From Candidatus Omnitrophota bacterium (GTDB lineage: Bacteria > Omnitrophota > Gorgyraeia > B26-G9), in assembly GCA_022013205.1 (NCBI GenBank), contig JAKLQT010000127.1:1-16690 (forward strand): a DNA stretch of 16,690 bases, given 5' to 3'. Within the stretch, counting starts at the first letter, position 1, and each line of letters opens with the position of its first letter. Positions 5,935 to 13,295 of this stretch are shown piece after piece. The notes under the pieces were generated by a model. The model was not told the origin of the DNA and made no database searches. It saw only the letters and a list, made by a program, of their open reading frames with translations. A program made the translations under genes and the position numbers.

Positions 5935-8019
5935 TCATTCTTTAGTTATTAAATTCATTGCTGCCTCATATACCTCTTCAACCGTAATCTCTCTCATGCA
6001 GTTTTTCCTGAAACATCTCGCAGCATAGCAGCCGGAACAAGACAACTCTTTTCTTATTAAAGCAGATTTTTCCGCAAATGGCAAATGCCGTGCAGGATCT
6101 GTGGGGCCGAATAGGGCGACAAAAGGCACTTTTAAGGCCGCGGCGATATGCATTGGCGCACTGTCAACTGTTATCAAAACCGCGCAGCGTTTGATCAAAG
6201 CGCCAAGCTCCATCAATGACGTTTTGCCTGCGGCATTTACCGGCCTGCACTGCGTATGCTTTATTATTTCATCGATAGCACCTTTGGAATACTTTGTGCC
6301 TGTAAAAACAATACGCGCGTTAAATTTATAAGAGAGCATATCAGCTAGCATAGCGTAAGACTCAAGCATCCAGGCCTTGCTCACCCAGCGGGGGCTCCCC
6401 AGCGCGTTTATACCTATAAGCATCTGCTTGCTGCTATGCCAACTCTGCTTCAGGAACTCCTGCACATTGAACTCATCATGAACGCTTAGCCACAACTCAA
6501 GCCTTTTATCAATATTACCTTCTATCCCAAGGCTTTTAATGACCTGAAACTGGTGTGTTACCGGATCGCAGTTTTTCATTGTATCTTTACTGCCGTAATT
6601 GAGCAGAAATCCCAGTTTTTTATTGTTAAAACCGAAACGCTGTTTTATGCCCGCAAAAAAAGCGATCATATGGCTCAGATTATTATTTTGAAAATCAACA
6701 CAGAAATTAAAACCCTTCTGTTTGATCTCCGTAATCTTTTTCATGGCCTCGAAAAATCCCTTATGCTTTAAAATTATCAGGCCGTCAATATACGGGCATA
6801 ACTGCAATACATCCTTGAACTGGTTTTTTATCAAAACCTCAATCTGAGCATTTGGGAATTTTTGCCTTAGAGCCCGCAAGGATGGTGTTATTAAGATCGC
6901 ATCCCCTAATGCACCCAGTTTAATCACCAGAATCATTTTTTTGTCTACCACTTCCCTATAAAGATCTATAGTATTTCGCACAAGAACCTCTAAGGAGAAA
7001 TTGTCTTCAACCTTTTTTCTTAAATTTCTGATACATTCATCTGAGAGTTTCCTGTCTTTTAAAAGCCGCACCGCCGCATCCGCGATCTCATGCGCGTTGG
7101 CCGGCTCAACTAGAAGTCCATCTTTCTCATGCTCGATTATCTCAACCACACCGCCGACTTTTGTCGCCACCACCGGAACGCCTACGGCTCCTGCCTCAAT
7201 AACAACTCTTCCGAAAGCCTCCTGCGTTGTTGTTGAAAGTACTAGAAGGTCAAGTTTCTTCAATATACCCGGTATATTCTCAACATTGCCGAGAAATTTC
7301 ACTTTATCCGTAAGGTTAAGGTCCTCAACCAACATTTTAAGTTCATTTAAATACTGATTTTTGTGCTCCGGGGCCTCTCCGATAATTAATGCCTTTGCCT
7401 GCGGGAATTCACTCAATATCCCGGGTAATGCCTTAATAAAATGAATATGCCCCTTAAGCGGGGTTATCCTTCCTATTATCCCAATCACCTTCTGTTTTGC
7501 AAGCGTTACTGCTTTTTTTTCAAATTTAAACTCATTCAAATCTACGCCGCGATATATCAGGCGTATTTTTTCCTTCTGCACCCCGAAATCATGCATCATG
7601 TGCCTGCCGATTATCTGACTGATAACTATCACTCTTTTTCCCCAGCCCATAACGGCTGAAAAAAAGTGCTTACTGTAATATCCGTGGCATGTTGTTACCA
7701 ATTCCGCTTTTGTGGACAGCGTCGCGAAAAAAGCGATCCAGGCAGGCACACGGCTTCTGGCATGCACGATATCTATGTTTTCCCTTTCGATAATTTTTCT
7801 GAGTTTACTCACGCACCAGATAACCGAAAGCAGAGATTTCCTATGCACAGGCATTGTATAGTGCACAGAAGAAGCAGCCTCAAGGCCTTTAACAAGTCTT
7901 CCTCCGCCTGACACTACAACTGATTTATGCCCGCTTTTAACCAGCGCATCAGCTAGGTCTACGGTTCCTCTTTCAACTCCCCCGCTTTCAAGCTCCGGAA
8001 GGATTTGTAAAATATTCAT
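5935..8019 (-). CDS. Fused glycosyltransferase: GT4 domain plus GT9 heptosyltransferase-like domain
   Basis: One uninterrupted 694-residue frame holds two glycosyltransferases. Residues 1-360 are a GT4 enzyme: the ESGGVERG loop (11-18), TCHGYY (110-115), GRITPLKGH (183-191) and the donor motif EAFGRVVIE (267-275). Residues 362-694 are a complete GT9 unit: MILVIKLGALGDAILITPS (362-380) with Asp373, DSAPMH (619-624), FGPTDPARH (637-645) and a cysteine cluster (661, 664, 669, 674). The canonical NPGG of GT9 is replaced by NALGSPRW (538-545). The GT9 half would begin at an in-frame ATG (6934-6936) with a weak purine-rich stretch upstream, so a separately started product is conceivable. It probably adds two successive sugars, one from ADP-heptose, to LPS core; donor identity is inference. 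The ATG at 8017-8019 lacks a clear Shine-Dalgarno and sits three bases from a hairpin. Expression may depend on its own upstream promoter. Confidence 0.9.
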   Translation of the reverse strand: MNILQILPELESGGVERGTVDLADALVKSGHKSVVVSGGGRLVKGLEAASSVHYTMPVHRKSLLSVIWCVSKLRKIIERENIDIVHARSRVPAWIAFFATLSTKAELVTTCHGYYSKHFFSAVMGWGKRVIVISQIIGRHMMHDFGVQKEKIRLIYRGVDLNEFKFEKKAVTLAKQKVIGIIGRITPLKGHIHFIKALPGILSEFPQAKALIIGEAPEHKNQYLNELKMLVEDLNLTDKVKFLGNVENIPGILKKLDLLVLSTTTQEAFGRVVIEAGAVGVPVVATKVGGVVEIIEHEKDGLLVEPANAHEIADAAVRLLKDRKLSDECIRNLRKKVEDNFSLEVLVRNTIDLYREVVDKKMILVIKLGALGDAILITPSLRALRQKFPNAQIEVLIKNQFKDVLQLCPYIDGLIILKHKGFFEAMKKITEIKQKGFNFCVDFQNNNLSHMIAFFAGIKQRFGFNNKKLGFLLNYGSKDTMKNCDPVTHQFQVIKSLGIEGNIDKRLELWLSVHDEFNVQEFLKQSWHSSKQMLIGINALGSPRWVSKAWMLESYAMLADMLSYKFNARIVFTGTKYSKGAIDEIIKHTQCRPVNAAGKTSLMELGALIKRCAVLITVDSAPMHIAAALKVPFVALFGPTDPARHLPFAEKSALIRKELSCSGCYAARCFRKNCMREITVEEVYEAAMNLITKE

Positions 8020-8022
8020 AAG

Positions 8023-8063
8023 AAATCATTTCATGATTTAGCTTTAAGGCCTAAGCCTTAAGC
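8023..8063 (-). repeat. Two adjacent hairpins just upstream of the GT4-GT9 start codon
   Basis: AAATCAT-TTC-ATGATTT (8023-8039) is a perfect 7-bp stem. It is followed by a 9-bp stem with one bulged base, GCTTTAAGGC (8041-8050) with GCCTTAAGC (8055-8063). In the transcript they sit directly before the ATG at 8019, where a ribosome-binding site would be expected but none is visible. They could control translation or be remnants of a repeat. The rest of 8064-8173 holds no gene that I can see. Confidence 0.55.
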
Positions 8064-8105
8064 CCTGTATTAACCGCCAATTGTATAATTTAAAATAAGT
8101 TTTTA

Positions 8106-8134
8106 CAGTTATAGCCTGAAAAGGCTACGGTCAA
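8106..8134 (-). promoter_or_regulatory. Weak candidate promoter for the GT4-GT9 gene
   Basis: The minus strand has TTGACC (8129-8134), a 17-base spacer, then TAACTG (8106-8111); TATAAC at a 15-base spacing is an alternative -10. The spacer contains the inverted repeat TAGCC/GGCTA (8112-8127). The match is poor at the -10 and is offered only as a candidate. Confidence 0.25.
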
Positions 8135-8173
8135 GGTTACATTTCACAAACAATAATTAATCAATTATAGCTA

Positions 8174-10117
8174 TTAAAGTATTTTATCTTGTATCGCCTT
8201 ATTCAGTTTTTCATTGTCATCAAGTTTTACAAGCGAAAACGCCCCTTTTTTAAAATTAGTCAGCTCATCATAAAAAGCGCCGTGATGGGCAATACGCACG
8301 ATCTTTTCTTTTTCAAGATGATCAATGAATTTTTCATGCTTTGTTTTTCTACCGGCTGACTTTTTCTTTAACGCAAGCACGATTGTATATACATCCGCAG
8401 CCGCTGCCTCAGAAACCATAGAGATACTCTCTCCGGTAACAACTACAACATCAGCCGCCCCTAAAATACCGTTGACCGCGAAGTCATAATTCTTCTCGTT
8501 GGGAAAAACTTTAAAGATACATCGCGGATAATTTTTCAGGCTCTTTTTTATGTACTCATCAACATTATTCGGCGTGCGCCTGGATGTAGAAAGCAGAATC
8601 TCGGCATTATGCTCATCCGCGAACTTTTTAAGTTCCTCAATTAATTTTTCCGCAAGCCCCACATCAAGTGAATAATATTTGGAATCCCCGCCGATCAGCA
8701 CCCCGATTTTAAGCCCTTTCTTAAGCTCTGCATATTCCCCCAGCTGCTCCTTTGCCTCTGCCAGGCAAACGGGAGAGACCATGTTTAAAGCCCCGTGCGT
8801 CATGACCACATTCTTCTGGGCCCTGGCCTGATCATGATAAGGTATGATTGAAAGGTCAAAATCCCTTTCTGAAAAAGGTGCCGGTTTCATCAGGCATACT
8901 GTTTTTGCCAGATTTTCCTTAGCCAGCAGCAGCCCAGCAGCCCGGGTTGAGGAACCGGTACAAACAATAATATCAGCATAAGCGGCTTCAAGTTTATTAA
9001 AGGAATCCGCTGTTAATGCCATCTCAAGATACCTCATCGGATTTCGGATAATTCTCCCGAATAATAAAGCAGCGAGGTTAAGCATTTTTTCCGTAACATG
9101 ACTTTTAAAAACAACATCCAGCTCAACGGCCTTAACCGGGCTGGTTTGCTCAAACACGCACCTTGCCACAGCCTGCGCCTGGCGCAGATGTCCGGTCTTT
9201 CCGTCCTTAAGGATCAGAACCGTCCTTGCGCTTGTATATTTCCAGCGCCTGTTTCCCCAAAGCCAAAGATGCGGTTTTTTTCTGATATGCCGCTCAAGTA
9301 CTTCGCTGTATTTCGCGGCGCCTCTTTTTACGAATTCCTCAATATCCTCACCTTCACGAATCTGTATGGGTTCCTCAATCACAAGCTCATGGTTGAAGCC
9401 CTTTCCATGCCGCAGGTTAAAAGCAGGCAGAATCGGGCTGCCTGTTTTTCCGGCTATCCTAAAAGCCCCCTCAGCAATAAAAACAGGCCTGCCGAATAGA
9501 TCCAGCAGCTGTCCCGCCCTGCCGCTTTGGTCCCCGATCATACCGACAATGCCGTTTTGCTTAAGGTTTTTAACTATTTCCCTAAGCTGCATCCCCTTTT
9601 GAATAACCTTTGTTCCCCTTACCTCACGGCTATGGTTAAGCAGGTAATTTAAAAGATATGGCTTCTGCACTCTGGCTAAGGCATGCATCTTATATCCGTA
9701 ATGCGCTGAAATACTCGCGCAGAGCTCCCAGTTACCGTAATGCGCGCTTAAAAAAACAATACCTTTTTTTTCAGCCAGCGCTTTTTTAACCCTTTCTATA
9801 TTTCTGACTTTCACATATTTGCCGAAATAATTATCGCTCATACGAGGCATAAGAAAAAGTTCCATAATATTCAAGCCGAAGTTCTTGAACATTTTTATAA
9901 TAATCTTTTTGCGTTTTTCCCAGCTTAGCATTTTCCCGTAAGCCGCCTTAAGGTTGGCATTGGCTATCCTTCTTCTTTTAATGTGGATATAATAAGCAGC
10001 CGTACCAAAAAAAACACCAAAATTAAGCACAGCGTTTACCGGCAAAATACGTGTTAGCAGTACCAGAATGCTAATTGGTAAATAAAGCAGATACGCGCTC
10101 CAGGAATCTTCCCTCAT
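8174..10117 (-). CDS. Fused lipid A acyltransferase (LpxL/HtrB type) and ELM1-family domain
   Basis: A 647-residue protein with two domains. Residues 1-297 are a Kdo2-lipid A (lauroyl/myristoyl) acyltransferase: one or two N-terminal membrane segments (about 8-45), the catalytic HYGNWE (His126, Glu131; HX4E box), GDQSGRAG (195-202) and a typical end LWLWGNRRWK (284-293). It would add a secondary acyl chain from acyl-ACP at the inner membrane. Residues about 299-640 match the mitochondrial-fission ELM1 family (PF06258, GT-B-like): DGKTGHLRQA (305-314), IGGDSKYYSLD (475-485), STSRRTP (510-516) and TGESISMVSEAA (561-572). The ATG at 10115-10117 has GAGG nine bases upstream; a TTG nine bases earlier (10126) would add three residues and is less likely. 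It overlaps the end of lpxK by 47 bases. The ELM1 half has no proven bacterial function; fusion and context point to lipid A/LPS, by inference. Confidence 0.9.
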   Translation of the reverse strand: MREDSWSAYLLYLPISILVLLTRILPVNAVLNFGVFFGTAAYYIHIKRRRIANANLKAAYGKMLSWEKRKKIIIKMFKNFGLNIMELFLMPRMSDNYFGKYVKVRNIERVKKALAEKKGIVFLSAHYGNWELCASISAHYGYKMHALARVQKPYLLNYLLNHSREVRGTKVIQKGMQLREIVKNLKQNGIVGMIGDQSGRAGQLLDLFGRPVFIAEGAFRIAGKTGSPILPAFNLRHGKGFNHELVIEEPIQIREGEDIEEFVKRGAAKYSEVLERHIRKKPHLWLWGNRRWKYTSARTVLILKDGKTGHLRQAQAVARCVFEQTSPVKAVELDVVFKSHVTEKMLNLAALLFGRIIRNPMRYLEMALTADSFNKLEAAYADIIVCTGSSTRAAGLLLAKENLAKTVCLMKPAPFSERDFDLSIIPYHDQARAQKNVVMTHGALNMVSPVCLAEAKEQLGEYAELKKGLKIGVLIGGDSKYYSLDVGLAEKLIEELKKFADEHNAEILLSTSRRTPNNVDEYIKKSLKNYPRCIFKVFPNEKNYDFAVNGILGAADVVVVTGESISMVSEAAAADVYTIVLALKKKSAGRKTKHEKFIDHLEKEKIVRIAHHGAFYDELTNFKKGAFSLVKLDDNEKLNKAIQDKIL

Positions 10118-11135
10118 TTTTCTCAACCTCTAATTTGATTTTCAACACCAATATTTCAACCTCAAGCTGTTTATCTGTCATTGCAGCCTTGATCCTCGGT
10201 TCATCTTTTGCCGTGGTTATGATTGATCTTACCTTTAATGCAAGGCACCTGGCAATAATTGATTGCATCTGTTCATTTGTAAAAGCATGGTGATCCTCAA
10301 AATAAAAATTTTCCGTTATCCGCGCACCCAGGCCCTGCACAGTTTTATTGAATAATTCAGGTTGGGCAATAGCGCACAGCAGCGCGACTTTCTCATCCCT
10401 AACATATGAAAGCTCCCTCTTTTGAGCGTTAATTACATTATATAAAAATTCAGGAACATGGCTGCTCTTGAATATCTCGGCCTTTTTATTATATTTGCGC
10501 AATTTATTTATAATCTCTTCAACTTTCCCTGGCGCCTGATCTGTATGCGTGAGCATAAAAATCTGCGCATTAGCGAGATAGCACAAGGGCAGCCGCAGCA
10601 ATCCCCGAGGCAGAACATACCCAAAGCCGAATGGGTTCAGGCAACTAACACAGACTATATCAAGATCCTTGCCTGTTTTTAGATTCCCAAAAGCATCATC
10701 AAGTACCGCAACTTCGCAACCCATCTCATCCTGCGCTAATTTAAGCGCCACAGGCCTGTCCCTATTAATTATAACCTGTGCCTCGGGAAACCTGTTTTTA
10801 AGCATCTGCGGTTCATCCGCGGCAAATCCATGCCTGCCCTGAACGCCTTTATAGCCGCGGCTGATTATCGCGACACGCTTTTTCTCCTCTATCAGATATT
10901 CGGCAATCCTCTCAACAAGGGGCGTTTTACCTGTACCTCCCACAGTTATATTCCCGACACTGATAACTTTTATATCATGTCTGATTACACTCTTAATGCC
11001 GAAACGGTAAACAAGCAGTCTAAGAATAAGAATACCGGAGTAAATCAGCGATAAAAAGTAGAGAAAAATTCCCATGGCCCGGCTTAGGGTATCTTTTTTT
11101 TCCCCTGCTGCGATAAGCAGCAGATATTGCTTCAT
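10071..11135 (-). CDS. lpxK: Tetraacyldisaccharide 4'-kinase LpxK
   Basis: LpxK phosphorylates the 4' position of the lipid A disaccharide precursor at the inner membrane. In the 354-residue form, a hydrophobic N-terminus (about 22-43) is followed by the P-loop GNITVGGTGKTP (61-72), SRGY (92-95), DEP (107-109), the Asp pair at 146-147, the catalytic DHH (281-283) and TTAKDE (307-312). The usual DDGFQH motif reads DDAFGN (146-151), an unusual change at conserved positions, but Asp146/147 remain. Start choice: the ATG at 11133-11135 overlaps the rarA stop as ATGA, matches where LpxK proteins normally begin and has AAAAGGA directly before it, although closer than usual. An in-frame ATG at 11168 would add 11 residues that look unlike the family. 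Its 3' end overlaps the acyltransferase-ELM1 gene, so the two lipid A steps are coupled. Confidence 0.92.
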   Translation of the reverse strand: MKQYLLLIAAGEKKDTLSRAMGIFLYFLSLIYSGILILRLLVYRFGIKSVIRHDIKVISVGNITVGGTGKTPLVERIAEYLIEEKKRVAIISRGYKGVQGRHGFAADEPQMLKNRFPEAQVIINRDRPVALKLAQDEMGCEVAVLDDAFGNLKTGKDLDIVCVSCLNPFGFGYVLPRGLLRLPLCYLANAQIFMLTHTDQAPGKVEEIINKLRKYNKKAEIFKSSHVPEFLYNVINAQKRELSYVRDEKVALLCAIAQPELFNKTVQGLGARITENFYFEDHHAFTNEQMQSIIARCLALKVRSIITTAKDEPRIKAAMTDKQLEVEILVLKIKLEVEKNEGRFLERVSALFTN

Positions 11136-12478
11136 TCCTTTTCTGTCTTTTTCAGATATTCCAGCCATGCTTTTATCTTTTTCTCATAGCCCATAACAGT
11201 TGGTTGATAATAGTTCTTCTTTTTTCTCATATACTCCTGTTTTACATAATGATTCTCAAAATCATGCGCGTATTGATAACCCGCGCCGTGATCCAGTTTC
11301 TTCGCGCTTTTATATGAAGCGTCCTTTAAATGATCAGGAACTTCCTGGCTTGCTTCATTTGCAATGTCATGCGCTGCCTTTTCAATACCTAAATACGAGG
11401 CATTGCTTTTAGGAGCACAGGCCACATAAACAACCGCCTGGGCCAGAGGGATCCTCGCCTCAGGCATACCCAGAACCTCTACTGCCTCAAATACGGCATT
11501 GGCCAGTACAAGCGCCTGGGGATCGGCATTACCCACATCCTCAGACGCGCAGATCAGGATTCTTCTGGCAATAAAACGCGGATCCTCACCCGCATAGATC
11601 ATTTTTGCCAGCCAGTAAAGCGCTGCGTCAGGATCAGTACCCCTCATACTTTTAATAAAAGCAGAGATCACATCATAATGATCGTCTTCGTCTCTATCGT
11701 AACGGATAATCCTTTTTTGTATAGATTCCTCAGCCACTTCCTTTGTAAAATAGATCTTTTTGTTTTTGTCTTTATCCTGATCTATTGTTAAAATGCCCAC
11801 CTCAAGAGCGTTCAAGGCACGCCTTGCATCACCGTTGCTTATGAGGCAGATATGCTCCAAAGCGCCTTTTTCAAGTTCAACGCGCAGATCACCTATTCCT
11901 CTTTCTTTATCTGCTAATGCAGCTTTTAATATTAATAAGATCTGCTCAAGTGAATGCGGCTTAAATTCAAAAACATGCGAACGCGAGATCAGAGCAGGAA
12001 CAACATAGAAAAAAGGGTTATGCGTTGTCGCCCCTATCAGGATAATGTTGCCCAGTTCTACATCTTCTAAAAATATATCCTGCTGAGCTTTGTTAAAACG
12101 GTGAATTTCATCAACGAAAAGGATCGTACGTATATTGCGGGTTTTTTTTAATTTCTTTGCCGCAAGCAGCTTCTCTTTGACTTCCTTGATACCCGCCGCC
12201 GCCGCATGCACAGAATCGAATTCAGAATTTGTTAATTTGCTGATAATATACCCTAAAGCACTTTTTCCCGTGCCCGGGGGGCCATAAAGGATAAGCGAGC
12301 TAATCCTATCCAAATCAATCAATCGCCTCAGAAGCTTGCCCGGGCCCAAGACATGGTCCTGCCCGACAAACTCCTCAAGATTACGAGGCCTCATTTTTAA
12401 AGCAAGCGGAGAATTTTTTGAAATTTTTTCTTCTTTACCAGCTTTTTCTAGCTCAAAAAGATCGTTTTTAGCATTCAT
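11132..12478 (-). CDS. rarA: Replication-associated recombination ATPase RarA (MgsA)
   Basis: An AAA+ clamp-loader-like ATPase of the RarA/MgsA/WRNIP1 family (448 residues from this ATG, the usual length), which acts at stalled replication forks. Seen: LALKMRPRNLEEFVGQDHVL (about 25-44), Walker A GPPGTGKS (66-73), Walker B FVDEIHRFNKAQQD (121-134), sensor-1 GATTHNP (149-155), the arginine-finger region ALISRSHVF (162-170) and NGDARRALNALE, followed by the RarA C-terminal tetramerisation part (SEDVGNADPQAL, PKSNASYLGIEKA, HDFENHYVKQEY). GTG codons at 12487 and 12484 are in frame; the SD-like AAAAGG at 12491-12496 could serve GTG 12484, so the exact start is uncertain. The 6S-like RNA ends about 20 bases upstream. 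The stop overlaps the lpxK start, so a housekeeping repair gene is co-translated with a lipid A gene. Confidence 0.94.
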   Translation of the reverse strand: MNAKNDLFELEKAGKEEKISKNSPLALKMRPRNLEEFVGQDHVLGPGKLLRRLIDLDRISSLILYGPPGTGKSALGYIISKLTNSEFDSVHAAAAGIKEVKEKLLAAKKLKKTRNIRTILFVDEIHRFNKAQQDIFLEDVELGNIILIGATTHNPFFYVVPALISRSHVFEFKPHSLEQILLILKAALADKERGIGDLRVELEKGALEHICLISNGDARRALNALEVGILTIDQDKDKNKKIYFTKEVAEESIQKRIIRYDRDEDDHYDVISAFIKSMRGTDPDAALYWLAKMIYAGEDPRFIARRILICASEDVGNADPQALVLANAVFEAVEVLGMPEARIPLAQAVVYVACAPKSNASYLGIEKAAHDIANEASQEVPDHLKDASYKSAKKLDHGAGYQYAHDFENHYVKQEYMRKKKNYYQPTVMGYEKKIKAWLEYLKKTEKE

Positions 12479-12503
12479 ACTCACCACACGCCTTTTATTC
12501 TGA

Positions 12504-12668
12504 AAAAAAATTCCCCGCGCATTGCCGCAGACACTTGATGATTATTGAACCCGGTCTCACCAGGTGGGTACCCTCTTAACCAGCCCACAGGCAGGCTAAA
12601 GTTAGGTTCCCTATAATCTTATAATGGTTCAAAATATTACCAAGTGCTCACAAACATGGCAGGGAAAA
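12504..12668 (-). ncRNA. ssrS: Probable 6S RNA
   Basis: The gap before rarA folds on the minus strand as 6S RNA should. An outer stem joins TTCCCTGC (12659-12666) to GCGCGGGGAA (12511-12520). CACTTG (12639-12644 region) pairs with CAAGTG (12532-12537). TTGAACC pairs with GGTTCAA. A large central bubble follows (5' side ATTATAAGATTATA; 3' side able to form the small hairpin CCTGGT-GAG-ACCGGG), capped by a terminal hairpin (GGGAACC/GGTACCC, TAAC/GTTA, AGCC/GGCT). The 5' CATGTTTGTGAGC and 3' CTGCGGC stretches resemble E. coli 6S (GATGTTCGCAAGC, CTGCGGC). A run of eight T (12503-12510) follows the outer stem, as in a terminator. 6S RNA mimics an open promoter and binds sigma70 RNA polymerase. Length (about 165) is typical. 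Assigned by manual folding, without a covariance search. Confidence 0.72.
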
Positions 12669-12681
12669 TTCTATTGAATAT

Positions 12682-12710
12682 AATTTAACACAAATCGAGA
12701 AAAAAAGCAA
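12682..12710 (-). promoter_or_regulatory. Promoter of the 6S-like RNA
   Basis: The minus strand has TTGCTT (12705-12710), 17 bases, then TAAATT (12682-12687); an overlapping TATATT (12677-12682) is an alternative -10. Initiation would fall about 5-10 bases before the folded RNA begins (near 12668), which supports an independent ncRNA transcript. Confidence 0.5.
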
Positions 12711-12744
12711 GAAAAAACAGCTGCTCATCAAATATTTTTCCCTC

Positions 12745-13254
12745 TTAATTTGAACTTAGATTCAACCTTCTTAAATATCTTTGCATATACATATTTTTAT
12801 CGAGATCTCGATAGGAAACTATAAGGTCTCCTTTTTTTAGCAGCGGAGCCATGTAGCGCAGGGCATTTTGAAAGTCATCAACTGCAATAGAAACAATAAT
12901 ATTATCGAAGTCCTTCCTGGAGCGTTCAATAACAAGTAGTCCCTCACCCGAAAAACTATACACAGTACTCCTTGGTATACTTTGTAATAAAGAGTTGATT
13001 TTTTCCAGTTTAGGTTTTTTTTTCGAAGCGAAATTTTTAAAACAGCCGTCTTCGCAAAACTCAAATATCTGGTAAGTGGCAAAAAACAGCGACTTATCCA
13101 GGAATAACGGACTTACTGACTGATAGTACATCTGCCATGTGCCGATTAAATCGCTTTGTTTTGCCTTTCTGGACTTCTCAGTAAACTCATTTTGAGAAAA
13201 ACACATATTACAGGTGAGCAAAAAACAGCTAAAAATCAAAAGGAATTTATTCAT
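12745..13254 (-). CDS. Small exported protein with lipocalin-like start
   Basis: I do not recognise a named family. The 169-residue protein begins with a clear signal peptide (Lys3, hydrophobic 4-15), with likely cleavage after the CFS at 18-20; Cys15 in LLTC is not a good lipobox. Shortly after, SDLIGTWQMYY (34-44) is the LxGTW pattern at the start of many lipocalin-like beta-barrel proteins, and the remainder alternates short beta-like stretches (YQIFEFCEDG, STVYSFSGEG, LLVIERS). Mature cysteines at 67 and 71 could form a disulphide. No good Shine-Dalgarno precedes the ATG at 13252-13254. It lies 41 bases after the PepSY-like gene and shares its exported nature. The predicted location is the periplasm; the role is unknown. 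Confidence 0.75.
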   Translation of the reverse strand: MNKFLLIFSCFLLTCNMCFSQNEFTEKSRKAKQSDLIGTWQMYYQSVSPLFLDKSLFFATYQIFEFCEDGCFKNFASKKKPKLEKINSLLQSIPRSTVYSFSGEGLLVIERSRKDFDNIIVSIAVDDFQNALRYMAPLLKKGDLIVSYRDLDKNMYMQRYLRRLNLSSN

Positions 13255-13295
13255 TGTGCAATTTGTTTTTATTTCAGTCTATTCTGTCTTTCCCG

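Noticed and set aside
9098..9499. A 133-residue plus-strand frame
   Set aside because: It is antisense to the acyltransferase-ELM1 gene, whose conserved motifs fix the coding strand; no start signal or family resemblance.
12488..12744. A tRNA or riboswitch in the gap before rarA
   Set aside because: No cloverleaf or GTTCRANYC arm in the right place; the long rod with a central bubble fits 6S RNA better.
12837..13082. An 81-residue minus-strand frame inside the lipocalin-like gene
   Set aside because: It is in a different frame of the same strand, with no ribosome-binding site or recognisable motif; the longer gene has a signal peptide and is preferred.
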